Below, piece by piece: positions 55,262-64,000 of a DNA stretch of 64,000 nucleotides. The number at the start of each line of letters is the position of its first letter. The first letter of the stretch is position 1. The DNA is from Bufo bufo (taxonomy: Eukaryota; Chordata; Amphibia; Anura; Bufonidae). The stretch covers positions 139,719,468-139,783,467 of the forward strand of contig NC_053390.1 of assembly GCF_905171765.1 (NCBI RefSeq), in the 5' to 3' direction. The position numbers were made by a program, and so were the translations under genes. Below the pieces are notes generated by a model that worked only from the letters and a program-made list of their open reading frames with translations, made no database searches and was not told where the DNA came from.

Positions 55262-58034
55262 TCGTTTATACAATCTCTCCCAACCTGAGAGGGTCGCTAT
55301 ACGGGCTTATATCTCTGAGAGTTTGAGAAAAGGACACATACGACCCTCGAAGTCACCTGTTGCCGCTGGTTTTTTCTTTGTTAAGAAAAAAGATGGTTCT
55401 TTAAGACCTTGTCTGGATTTCAGGGAGCTGAACAGTATCACTATTCGTGATCCTTATCCGCTTCCTCTGATCTCGGACCTGTTTAACCAGGTTGTTGGGG
55501 CTAAAGTCTTTTCCAAATTAGACCTAAGAGGGGCATACAACCTGGTTAGGGTCAGAGAAGGAGACGAATGGAAGACGGCTTTCAATACCCCTGAGGGCCA
55601 TTTTGAGAATTTGGTTATGCCTTTTGGTTTGATGAATGCCCCAGCCGTTTTTCAGCATTTCGTCAACAGCATTTTTTATCATTTAATGGGAAAATTTGTA
55701 TTAGTGTATTTGGATGACATTTTGATTTTTTCTCCTGATTTCAAGACTCATAAGGAACACTTACGTCAGGTCTTGCTCATTCTGCGGGAGAATAAATTAT
55801 ATGCGAAACTGAAAAAATGTGTGTTTGCGGTTCCAGAAATCCAATTTCTGGGATTTCTTGTCTCCGCTTCTGGTTTTCACATGGACCCCGAGAAGATCCG
55901 CGCTGTGCTTGAGTGGGAGCTTCCTGAGAACCAGAAGGCGCTGATGCGTTTTTTGGGCTTTGCCAATTATTACAGGAAATTTATTTTGAATTATTCCTCT
56001 GTTGTTAAACCACTCACTGATATGACCAGAAAGGGGGTAGATTTTTCTTCCTGGTCGGTAGAGGCGCGTAAGGCCTTTTCTAATATCAAGGAGAGTTTTG
56101 CTTCCGCTCCCATCCTAGTACAACCTGATATTTCGTTACCCTTCATAGTTGAGGTTGATGCTTCTGAGGTAGGGGTGGGTGCGGTCTTGTCTCAGGGTTC
56201 CTCTCCTGCCAAATGGCAACCGTGTGCCTTTTTCTCAAAGAAACTCTCCTCCGCAGAGAGAAATTATGATGTGGGAGATAGGGAATTGTTGGCCATCAAG
56301 TTGGCTTTTGAGGAATGGCGCCATTGGCTAGAGGGAGCCAGACACCCTATTACCGTGTTTACTGACCATAAAAATCTGGCCTATTTGGAGTCAACCAAGC
56401 GTCTGAACACGAGACAGGCCAGATGGTCTTTGTTCTTTTCAAGGTTTAATTTTGTTGTTACGTTCCGCCCTGGGGTTAAGAATGTGAAGGCAGATGCCCT
56501 GTCACGTTGTTTTCCAGGAGGTGGGAATTTTGAAGACCCGGGTCCCATTTTGGCTGAAGGTGTGGTGGTCTCTGCTCTTTTTCCTGAATTGGAGGCAGAG
56601 GTGCAGGCAGCCCAGTCAGAAGCTCCTGATCTTTGTCCTCCTGGGAGGTTGTTTGTGCCTCTCGCTTTGAGACACAAGATTTTTAAGGAACACCACGACA
56701 CGGTCCTTGCTGGGCACCCGGGGGCAAGAGCCACACTGGATCTCATCGCTCGGAGATTCTGGTGGCCTGCGCTTCGTAAGTCGGTTGAAGGTTTTGTGGC
56801 AGCTTGCGAGACTTGCGCTCGTGCCAAGGTCCCTCATTCACGGCCATCAGGTCCTCTCCTTCCTTTGCCCATTCCTTCCCGTCCTTGGACACATCTGTCC
56901 ATGGACTTCATAACGGACTTGCCTCGTTCCTCGGGGAAGTCTGTGATTCTGGTGGTGGTGGACCGTTTTAGCAAAATGGTGCATTTTATCCCTTTCCCTG
57001 GTTTGCCCAATGCTAAGACGCTGGCGCAGGCATTTATTGACCACATTGTCAAATTGCATGGGATTCCTTCAGACATAGTCTCTGATAGGGGCACGCAGTT
57101 TGTTTCCAGATTCTGGAAGGCTTTCTGTTCTCGCTTGGGGGTTCGGTTGTCATTCTCTTCTGCTTTCCATCCGCAGTCGAATGGCCAGACAGAGCGCGTC
57201 AATCAGAATCTGGAGACATATCTGCGCTGTTTTGTGGCGGAGAATCAGGAGGATTGGTGTTCTTTTTTGTCCCTTGCTGAGTTTGCTTTAAATAACCGTC
57301 GTCAGGAGTCCTCTGATAAGTCACCATTTTTTGGTGCATATGGGTTCCATCTGCAGTTTGGGACTTTCTCGGGAGAGGGCTCTTCTGGTTTGCCTGATGA
57401 GGACAGATTCTCCTCGTCTTTGTCATCTATTTGGCAAAAGATTCAGGATAATCTAAAGAGCATGAGTGAGAGATATAAGCGTGTGGCGGATAAGAGACGT
57501 GTGCCTGGTCCGGACCTGAATGTTGGTGATCTGGTGTGGTTGTCTACCAAGAATATCAAATTGAAGGTTCCCTCCTGGAAGTTGGGTCCTAGGTTTATTG
57601 GGCCTTACAAGATCCTGTCTGTCATCAATCCTGTTGCCTACCGTCTTGATCTTCCTCAGACTTGGAAGATCCATAATGTTTTTCATAAGTCCTTATTGAA
57701 ACCTTATGTTCAACCTATTGTACCCTCGCCTTTGCCTCCTCCTCCGATTATGGTTGATGGAAATCTTGAATTTCATGTCTCTAGGATTGTGGATTCTCGT
57801 CTTGTCCGCGGTTCCCTCCAGTACCTCGTTCATTGGGAGGGTTATGGTCCTGAGGAGAGGATGTGGGTCCCAGTGACGGACATTAAGGCCTCTCGTCTCA
57901 TCAGGGCTTTCCATAGGTCCCATCCTGAGAAGGTGGGCCCTGAGTGTCTGGAGTCCACTCCTAGAGGGAGGGGTACTGTCACAGCCAGACAGCTGAGAAG
58001 CGCTCACAGGAGCTTCTCAGATCCTCCTCCTTGA
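55164..58034 (+). pseudogene. pol: Pol portion downstream of the duplication (Gypsy 2)
   Basis: A 956-codon frame after the duplication, holding everything needed for reverse transcription and integration except the upstream fusion. Numbering from 55164: reverse transcriptase with LDFRELN and YLDD (182-185), RNase H with VEVDASEVG (about 330), the integrase zinc domain (HHDTVLAGHPG through CETCARAK), integrase catalytic D581, D641 and E677 (35 residues between the last two), and a C-terminal chromodomain (FHVSRIVDSR ... YLVHWEGYG, about 868-918). The first 33 codons are the second copy of the duplicated segment. The stop at 58032-58034 lies 58 bp inside the 3' LTR. It is intact within itself but cut off from Gag and protease. 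Confidence 0.92.
57963..57973 (+). promoter_or_regulatory. Polypurine tract of Gypsy element 2
   Basis: agagggagggg, three bases before the 3' LTR, matching the position of the tract in element 1. Confidence 0.75.
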
Positions 58035-58520
58035 ATTTCTTTGTTTTGGTTTAGTTTCTCATCTCGTTAGTCTATCTCAGCTGTCATGCAGTCAGACTGA
58101 TCGCTACCCTTTAAGTTCCTCCCCATAATGCAGTAGTGTGCGGCTGATACAACTTCCTGGAGTGTGTATGCATGCTGTTCCCAGTTCCCAGTTCCCAGTC
58201 CTCAGTCCTCAGTCGTCTGCAGATAAGTGCTGTTTATGTATTTATGTTTTTGTCTTTTCTGGATCCGGGTGACCCTGACTCCCTCCGTGTCAGTGTAGGG
58301 AGCCGGTGGTCGTGTCCCTTCACTATTGTAGGGTCTTCAGGTAATAGATAGCCGAGGAACATGGATATGCGGCCATCCACCTTTGGGGTGTTCGCATAGG
58401 CTGAGCAATGAGGGAGAGCGGCAGCTCTATTGCAGGGGTCTCCCTTTGTTCCTTAGTTGTGGATCCAGAGAGACATTGTTTATATGGTATTGTCTTGTTT
58501 CCTGTACACCATCCGTGACA
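57977..58520 (+). repeat. 3' LTR of Gypsy element 2
   Basis: 544 bp. It has fewer ttcccag and cgtcagt repeats than the 5' LTR but an extra gcagtagt-type segment near 58131. Confidence 0.93.
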
Positions 58521-58525
58521 GGCAA

Positions 58526-59220
58526 ATGGACAATTTTCCAATATAATCATTTTTTTCCAGGAAAAAAACAAGGGTTAACTGCCAAACAAAACTTAAAATG
58601 GGTTGCCCTGATTCTGTAGTTTGCAGAAACACCCCATATGTGGTCGTAAACTACTGTTTGGCCAAACGGGAGGAGATAGAAGGAGGGGAACGCCATATGG
58701 CTTTTGGAAGGTAGATTTTGCAGGACTGGTTTTGTTTATACCATGTCCCATTTCAAGCCCCCCCCCCCCTTGCACCCCTAGAATAGAAATTCCAAAAAAG
58801 TGACTCCATCTAAGAAAGTACACCCCTCAAGGTATTCAAAACTGGGTTTACAAACTTTGTTAACCCTTTAGGTGTTCAACAAGAATTAATGGCAGATGGA
58901 GAACCAATTTAGAAATTTCTATTTTTTGGAAACTTTTCCAATTTAACCCATTTTTTCCAGCAATAAAGTAAGGGTTAACAGCCAAACAAAACTCAATATG
59001 GGTTGCCCTGATTCTGTAGTTTGCAAAAACACCCCATATGTGGTCGTAAACTACTGTTTGGCCAAACGGGAAGACATAGAAAGAGGGGAACGCCATATGG
59101 GTTTTGGAAGGCAGATTTTGCAGGACTGGTTTTGTTTATACCATGTCCCATTTCAAGCCCCCCCTTGCACCCCTAGAATAGAAATTCCAAAAAAGCGACT
59201 CCATCTAAGAAAATACACAG
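58526..59220. repeat. piggyBac copy 2 internal tandem repeats (about 400-bp unit), right part
   Basis: Two units with cccatatgtggtcgtaaa at about 58633 and 59034. They continue the unit interrupted by Gypsy 2 at 52984. From 59221 to 59676 the sequence follows 23470-23915 of copy 1 (cgctgttcatcc and gggatgagatggcggttt). Confidence 0.85.
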
Positions 59221-59676
59221 TTTTTATTTTTTATTTTTAACGCTGTTCATCAGAGGGGTTTGGTCAAATGTTATTTTTATAGGGCAGATTCTTACGAATG
59301 TGGCGATACCTAATATGTCTACATTTTAGAATTTATTTAGATTTTACACTATATTATCATTTTAGGAACCCAAAGAAATTATTTTAGTATCTCCATAGCC
59401 TGGGAGCTACAGTTTTTTTTTTTGTTGGGCGACTATCTAATGTAGGGGCTCATTTTTTGCGGGATGAGATGGCGGTTTAATTGGCACTAATTGGGGGTGC
59501 ATATGACATTTTGATCGCTCGCTATTACACTTTTTGTGATGTTAGGTGACAAAAAATGGGTTTTTTTTACCCGTTTTTTTTTTTTTTTAACGCTGTTCAT
59601 CCAGGGGGGTTGGGTTAAATGTTATTTTTATAGAGAAGATTTTTACGGACGCGGCGATGCCCAATATGTATGGCAA

Positions 59677-61232
59677 AGTTTTGAGAATGACAAAAATATT
59701 AGTTTTCACAAAGTTTGCTGCTAAACTGCTTTTAGATCTTTGTTTCATTTGTTTCTGTGATGTAGTTAAATATAATTACACGCACTTCATACGCTTCAAA
59801 GGCTTTTATCGACAATTACATGACATTTATGCAAAGAGTCAGTATTTGCAGTGTTGGCCCTTCTTTTTCAGGACCTCTGCAATTCAACTGGGCATGCTCT
59901 CAATCAACTTCTGGGCCAATTCCTGACTGATAGCAACCCATTCTTTCATAATCACTTCTTGGAGTTTGTCAGAATTAGTGGGTTTTTGTTTGTTCACCCG
60001 CCTCTTGAGGATTGACCACAAGTTCTCAATGGGATTAAGATCTGGGGAGTTTCCAGGCCATGGACACAAAATGTCAATGTTTTGGTCCCCGAGCCATTTA
60101 GTTATCACTTTTGCCTTATGGCACGGTGCTCCATCGTGCTGGAAAATTTATTGTTCTTAACCAAACCGTTGTTGGATTGTTGGAAGAAGTTGCTTGTTGG
60201 AGGGTGTTTTGGTACCATTCTTTATTTATGGCTGTGTTTTTGGGCAAAATTGTGAGTGAGCCCACTCCCTTGGATGAGAAGCAACCCCACACATGAATGG
60301 TCTCAGGATGCTTTACTGTTGGCATGACACAGGACTGATGGTAGCGCTCACCTTTTCTTCTCCGGACAAGCCTTTTTCCAGATCCCCCAAACAATCGGAA
60401 AGAGGCTTCATCGGAGAATATGACTTTGCCCCAGTCCTCAGCAGTCCATTCACCATACTTTCTGCAGAAGATCAATCTGTCCCTGATGTTTTTTTTGGAG
60501 AGAAGTGGCTTCTTTGCTGGCCTTCTTGACAAAAGTCTTCTTTGCTGGTCATCTTCCAAAAGTCTTCGCCTCACTGTGCGTGCAGATGCGCTCACACCTG
60601 CCTGCTGCCATTCCTGAGCAAGCTCTGCACTGGTGGCACTCCGATCCCGCAGCTGAATCCTCTTTAGGAGACGATCCTGGCGCTTGCTGGACTTTCTTGG
60701 ACGCCCTGAAGCCTTCTTAACAAGAATTGAACCTCTTTCCTTGAAGTTCTTGATGATCCTATAAATTGTTGATTGAGGTGCAATCTTAGTAGCCACAATA
60801 TCCTTGCCTGTGAAGCCATTTTTATGCAACGCAATGATGGCTGCACGCGTTTCTTTGCAGGTCACCATGGTTAACAATGGAAGAACAATGATTTCAAGAA
60901 TCACCCTCCTTTTAACATGTCAAGTCTGCCATTTTAACCCAATCAGCCTGACATAATGATCTCCAGCCTTGTGCTCGTCAACATTCTCACCTGAGTTAAC
61001 AAGACGATTACTGAAATGATCTCAGCAGGTCCTTTAATGACAGCAATGAAATGCAGTGGAAAGGTTTTTATGGGATTAAGTTAATTTTCATGGCAAAGAA
61101 GGACTATGCAATTCATCTGATCACTCTTTATAACATTCTGGAGTATATGCAAATTGCTATTATAAAAACTTAAGCAGCAACTTTTCCAATTTCCAATATT
61201 TATGTAATTCTCAAAACTTTTGGCCACGACTG
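59677..61232 (-). mobile_element. Tc1/mariner element, DD35E type (copy B)
   Basis: The right end, the inverse of cagtcgtggccaaaagtttt, finishes at 61232 before TA. The left end lacks about the first ten bases and joins the piggyBac sequence at gtatgg/caaagttttgag. The piggyBac DNA present in copy 1 between 23911 and 23972 is missing here, so the left junction has lost both transposon end and host sequence. Confidence 0.88.
59839..60868 (-). pseudogene. Tc1 DD35E transposase, frameshifted (copy B)
   Basis: Starts MVTCKETRAAIIALHKNGFT at 60868, which supplies the N-terminal helix-turn-helix missing from copy A. It continues through GRPRKSSKRQDRLLK to the first catalytic aspartate (VIFSDEASFRLF). 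A frameshift near 60190 destroys the segment carrying the second aspartate in this frame; the rest (KWLGDQNIDILC..., then LNPIENLW with the glutamate) is open at 60108-59884. A TGA near 59884 replaces an Arg codon 18 codons before the end. A 23-bp insertion near 60525-60548 adds a short QQRRLLSR-type stretch relative to copy A. It is not functional as it stands. Confidence 0.88.
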
Positions 61233-62185
61233 TACAATTCCCACCATGCCCTGCTGATGGCTGTAGGTTGTCTGGGCATGCTGGGAGTTATAGTTTTACA
61301 ACATCTGGAGGGCCGCAGTTTCCGTGTCTCCAAAGTCTGAGAGACATAGTTTTTTATGTTCTCTAGGGGTCTGTTGGGGATTATAAAAATGTAGTACTCC
61401 ATGGAAGTGTGATACTCCCTGAAGCAATCGATAACGCAGAGGCCCGGATGATCGGGGCAAGTGTCACATTGAGTGGTGGTGTCCTTCTGTTTCCCCCTCT
61501 TGTGACACACTCTGCATCTTTTTTGGGTTCATCCCTTCTTTCTAGTATGGGGGACCACACCTGGAAAATGTTGGCCAGGGACGATCCGGGCGCCTCCAGT
61601 TTCCGAGGTACTCCGGCCTGCTCTTTCCCGGTCCGAAAAGATCAGGTCCTTGAGGACTGCCTCATAGAATTGGAGGAATGTCCCTGTGCTGCCAGCGCTT
61701 CGGGATAGTACAAAAGAGTTGTACATGGCAACCTGCACCAAGTAGACCGCAACTTTTTTGTACCATGCCCGGGTTTTGCGCATGGCGTTATATGGCTTGA
61801 GGACTTGATCAGAGAGATCAACTCCTCCCATATACCGATTGTAGTCGACGATACAATCGGGCTTGAGGACCGTTGCCGCGGTACCTCGCACAGGGACAGG
61901 GGTGATGCCATTACCGTGGATTGTGGACAGCATAAGGACATCCCTCTTGTCCTTATACCTGACCAGCAACAGGTTTCCACTGGGTCTCACCACTGTCTCA
62001 CGGGTCTCACCACTGGGGATAGGTGCCTGGAGGGGGTGGGCAGGGAGGCTGCGCTGATTTTTCTGCGCGGTCCCACAAGCGAACGTGGATCTGGCGGCAA
62101 GGGACCTGAACAAGGGAATGCTAGTATAAATGTTGTCCACGTACACGTGGGTACATAGGGTCCCACACGAGTTTCCCGCTAACAC
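61211..62185 (-). pseudogene. piggyBac transposase remnant (copy 2), N-terminal half deleted
   Basis: Minus strand. The frame from 62185 holds YVDNIYTSIPLF and YNRYMGGVDLSDQ, which carry the second and third catalytic aspartates. The C-terminal cysteine-rich zinc domain (CHKRGKQKDTTTQCDTCPDHPGLCVIDCF) is at 61510-61390 in another frame. Compared with copy 1, the stretch equivalent to about 24985-25497 is missing: ctgg at 62227 joins directly to ggtgtctagggtct. This removes the first catalytic aspartate and the N-terminal half. The remaining frame is closer to copy 1 than the break pattern suggests, so both descend from one family. Confidence 0.87.
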
Positions 62186-62903
62186 CCAGAGTGGGGGGAC
62201 ATTCTGGGGGTTGAATAAGGGAATCTGGGGTGTCTAGGGTCTGAAAGCTGAAACAAAAAAGTTTAGAATAAAAGTGCTTTTTTTTTTTTTCCTAACTAAC
62301 TTTTCCCTTCTATCCCTGCCTAACGGTGCCTCTCCCTTACTGACCCTAACCTACCTGGAGGGCGATGGGTGCAGGAGGGTGATGGATTACGATTAGGGGG
62401 GAACTCAGGAGCTGGTACTGGACGGTGCTGCAGGGTGCTCGTGCAGAACAGGAAAAGGAGGGGAGAGAGGAGCGCAGGAAGTTTGAATCTCGCGCCTCTC
62501 TCCCCTTCACCAATCAGCACCCTGGACAGCAGCATTCAGCACCAGGGCCAGCACCGCCTCTTCAAATCTTCGGACTGTGATTGGTGGTATATAATCATGC
62601 CACCGATCGCAGTCTTTTTCCAGTTCATCGGGTCACCGGAGACCCGAATGGACTGGAAATGCAGCAAACCGCAGGTCTGAATTGACCTGCGGTTTTCTGC
62701 GATCGCCGATACGGGGGGTCAAATGACCCCCCCTGGCGTTGTTATAGGATGCTGGCTGAATGATTTCAGCCGGCATCCTGTTCCGATTAACCCCCGCGGC
62801 GCCGGAATCGCAATTTAAAGCCATGACGTACCGGTACATCATGTGTCCTTAAGGACTCGGGAAACATGCCGTACCAGTACGTCATGTGTCCTTAAGGGGT
62901 TAA

Positions 62904-63235
62904 GGTCCATATTCCTGTGGCCTAAAATAAAAAATTTCTAGGCTCCAACAGGGCACTTTTCAGAGAATTTAACTTTAATATGCATAAAAATGTCCACTGA
63001 TTAAGATACATATTTTTTGTTGAAATTGTTGTCATTGATTTCCCTCTAGTGTGTCACTGTCCATGTTCTGGGACTATTTGTACACTTCTACTAAGTATTT
63101 GTTGGCTGAAAATATGAGCTGAAGGTTTTTCAAATTCGCCTGCCATTAAAGTAAATGGGGCCTGCTGCGAACTTGCGGTTCGCGAACATTTGATCGCGTT
63201 CGCGAACTGTCCCGGCCAATGTTCGTCCATCACTA
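62904..63235 (+). repeat. hAT-family element hosting piggyBac copy 2, right part
   Basis: Continues the element left at 52389 and ends gttcgtccatcacta (63221-63235). It aligns along its length with 41960-42282. Confidence 0.85.
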
Positions 63236-63640
63236 TTGCACACTACAGGAAAAAGCGCTGGCCTATTTGGTGGCAGGGAGTGCACCTAGGCTAGTACTTT
63301 TTCCTATAGCGTGCAAGCACGACTACCACTGATGGATTGCAGGGTGGTCATAATCATGGAAATGAGCAGTGTATAATGTGATGGGAAAATTAATCCAGGC
63401 ATCAAAGGAAGCAAAATTGATAAGTTTGGAAAAAATTTATTCACCCAAGTTAGCCAAGAAATTTGATTTGTTACGAATTAATTAGTCACAAATCGCTATA
63501 AATCAGGTATACCCAGGCCACTCTGCCTTAGGGAAGCCACAGGGAGTGGGCGTACTGCGGGCGGATTGTGGCCACATTGCGGTGAAGAACCATGTGGTCA
63601 AATAGCCCATAGGTGCCTTTCATTTAATAATGAAGACTGC
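63236..63640. other. No gene recognised, possible old repeat
   Basis: The stretch 63236-63370 (gcgctggcctatttggtgg, tgcaccta, tttttcctatagcgtgcaa) looks like an interspersed repeat but I could not classify it. The rest is unremarkable. Confidence 0.4.
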
Positions 63641-64000
63641 TGTCACGACCGATATCCCAGCAGCAGTCGTGTCGCACCAGACGGAGGGGAAGGGGGACCC
63701 TTATCTACGGATGGGAATAGTATAGCCACCCCTGACTAACCCTAAGCTGGCACCAGTCTGCCCTGATACCCTAGACGGGGTGTGAACCCGTGCGGCGAGC
63801 AGGATGCCTAAACCCTCAGTCACCCTAACAAGCCTAGAGTGGGGAAAGGCCGATGGGAGCACTAGTCACCATCACTCATGTCTAGGAGAACAGCAGGGGA
63901 AGACAGCAACAAACAAACTATAGCAGAGATAGACTTATCCAGTCACGAGCAGAGAAGGCGATCCCAATCACGACAGTCCACGCCGGACAAGAGCTCCACA
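63641..64000 (-). repeat. LTR of the Gypsy 1 family, minus strand, cut by window edge
   Basis: Starts tgtcacgaccgatatccc, the inverse of the Gypsy 1 LTR 3' end, and follows the LTR inward for 360 bp. The left flank (tgaagactgc) is not Gypsy internal sequence, so this is the outer side of a 3' LTR or of a solo LTR. The remainder of about 290 bp lies beyond 64000. Confidence 0.92.

Larger units (their letters stand above)
52985..58520 (+). mobile_element. Gypsy element 2: Ty3/Gypsy chromovirus-type LTR retrotransposon
   Basis: A 5,536-bp element with LTRs of 557 bp (52985-53541) and 544 bp (57977-58520), both TGTCACAGCC...GTGACA. A perfect 5-bp duplication, ggcaa, flanks it (52980-52984 and 58521-58525). 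By eye the LTRs differ by about four substitutions plus length changes in a ttccca/cctcagt repeat, so insertion is recent. Gag and Pol share one frame, unlike element 1. A 191-bp tandem duplication breaks pol. The host is the internal repeat of piggyBac copy 2. Confidence 0.96.
52390..62903 (-). mobile_element. piggyBac-like element (copy 2) with both ends, holding Gypsy 2 and a Tc1
   Basis: Flanked and terminated by ttaaccccttaaggacac at 52390-52407 and its exact inverse at 62886-62903, an 18-bp inverted repeat including the TTAA target. Subterminal cgtaccggtac-type motifs occur near the right end. Without its Gypsy (52985-58520) and Tc1 (59677-61232) insertions it would be about 3.4 kb. Internal content is the roughly 375-bp repeats (52900-59220, split by Gypsy 2) and a minus-strand transposase remnant (61211-62185). 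The insertion site can be checked against the unoccupied relative at 41900-42282. Confidence 0.92.

Overview
This window looks like intergenic DNA from a large, repeat-rich vertebrate genome, most likely an amphibian (anuran). That assignment is inference from the mix of elements: chromodomain Ty3/Gypsy retrotransposons, several Tc1/mariner families, piggyBac-like elements with TTAACCCCTTAAGG ends, TTAAAGG-ended (T2/Kolobok-like) elements, CR1 and L1/Tx1-like LINEs, hAT elements with long minisatellites, Harbinger-like hairpin MITEs and one tRNA-derived SINE. I found no host protein-coding gene, no bona fide tRNA or rRNA gene, no operon and no CRISPR array. Every long reading frame that I can recognise belongs to a transposable element.

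Layout. 1-751 is the right part of a piggyBac-like element cut by the window edge. 752-7312 is a hAT-family minisatellite fragment (minus orientation) split by Gypsy element 1 (966-6521; two 648-bp LTRs and a perfect 5-bp target duplication). A hairpin MITE lies at 7357-7660. An intact-looking DD37E Tc1/mariner element lies at 8490-10052. The 10-15 kb stretch is mostly low in recognisable repeats but holds two MITEs, a decayed Sleeping Beauty-like element (13195-14623) and a SINE. 15987-19607 is a non-autonomous piggyBac-like element full of hairpins and inverted repeats. 20873-30516 is a second hAT element whose minisatellite is split by a piggyBac element (22285-27819), itself split by a T2/Kolobok-like element (26092-27764). 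30730-32213 is a palindrome-rich hAT-type element with a perfect 8-bp target duplication. 32720-41893 is a chain of Tc1 (DD35E), L1/Tx1 LINE, a second DD37E element, a CR1 LINE containing a MITE, a solo LTR and a MITE fragment. 43950-50618 is a large hAT element. 51226-63235 is a three-level nest: a hAT-family repeat holds a piggyBac element (52390-62903), which holds Gypsy element 2 (52985-58520) and a Tc1 DD35E copy (59677-61232). The window ends in a minus-strand LTR of the Gypsy 1 family.

Relationships. The DD37E transposase at 8708-9724 is the only complete, unbroken transposase. Gypsy 1 is spoiled by a single nonsense codon and Gypsy 2 by a 191-bp tandem duplication; both have nearly identical LTRs, so both inserted recently. 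Nesting gives a relative order of insertion: hAT minisatellite elements first, then piggyBac, then T2/Kolobok, Gypsy and Tc1. A fragment at 41900-42282 is an unoccupied relative of the site entered by the second piggyBac element. I did not find a convincing new biological system; the most informative observations concern nesting, rearranged junctions and tandem arrays carried inside transposons.
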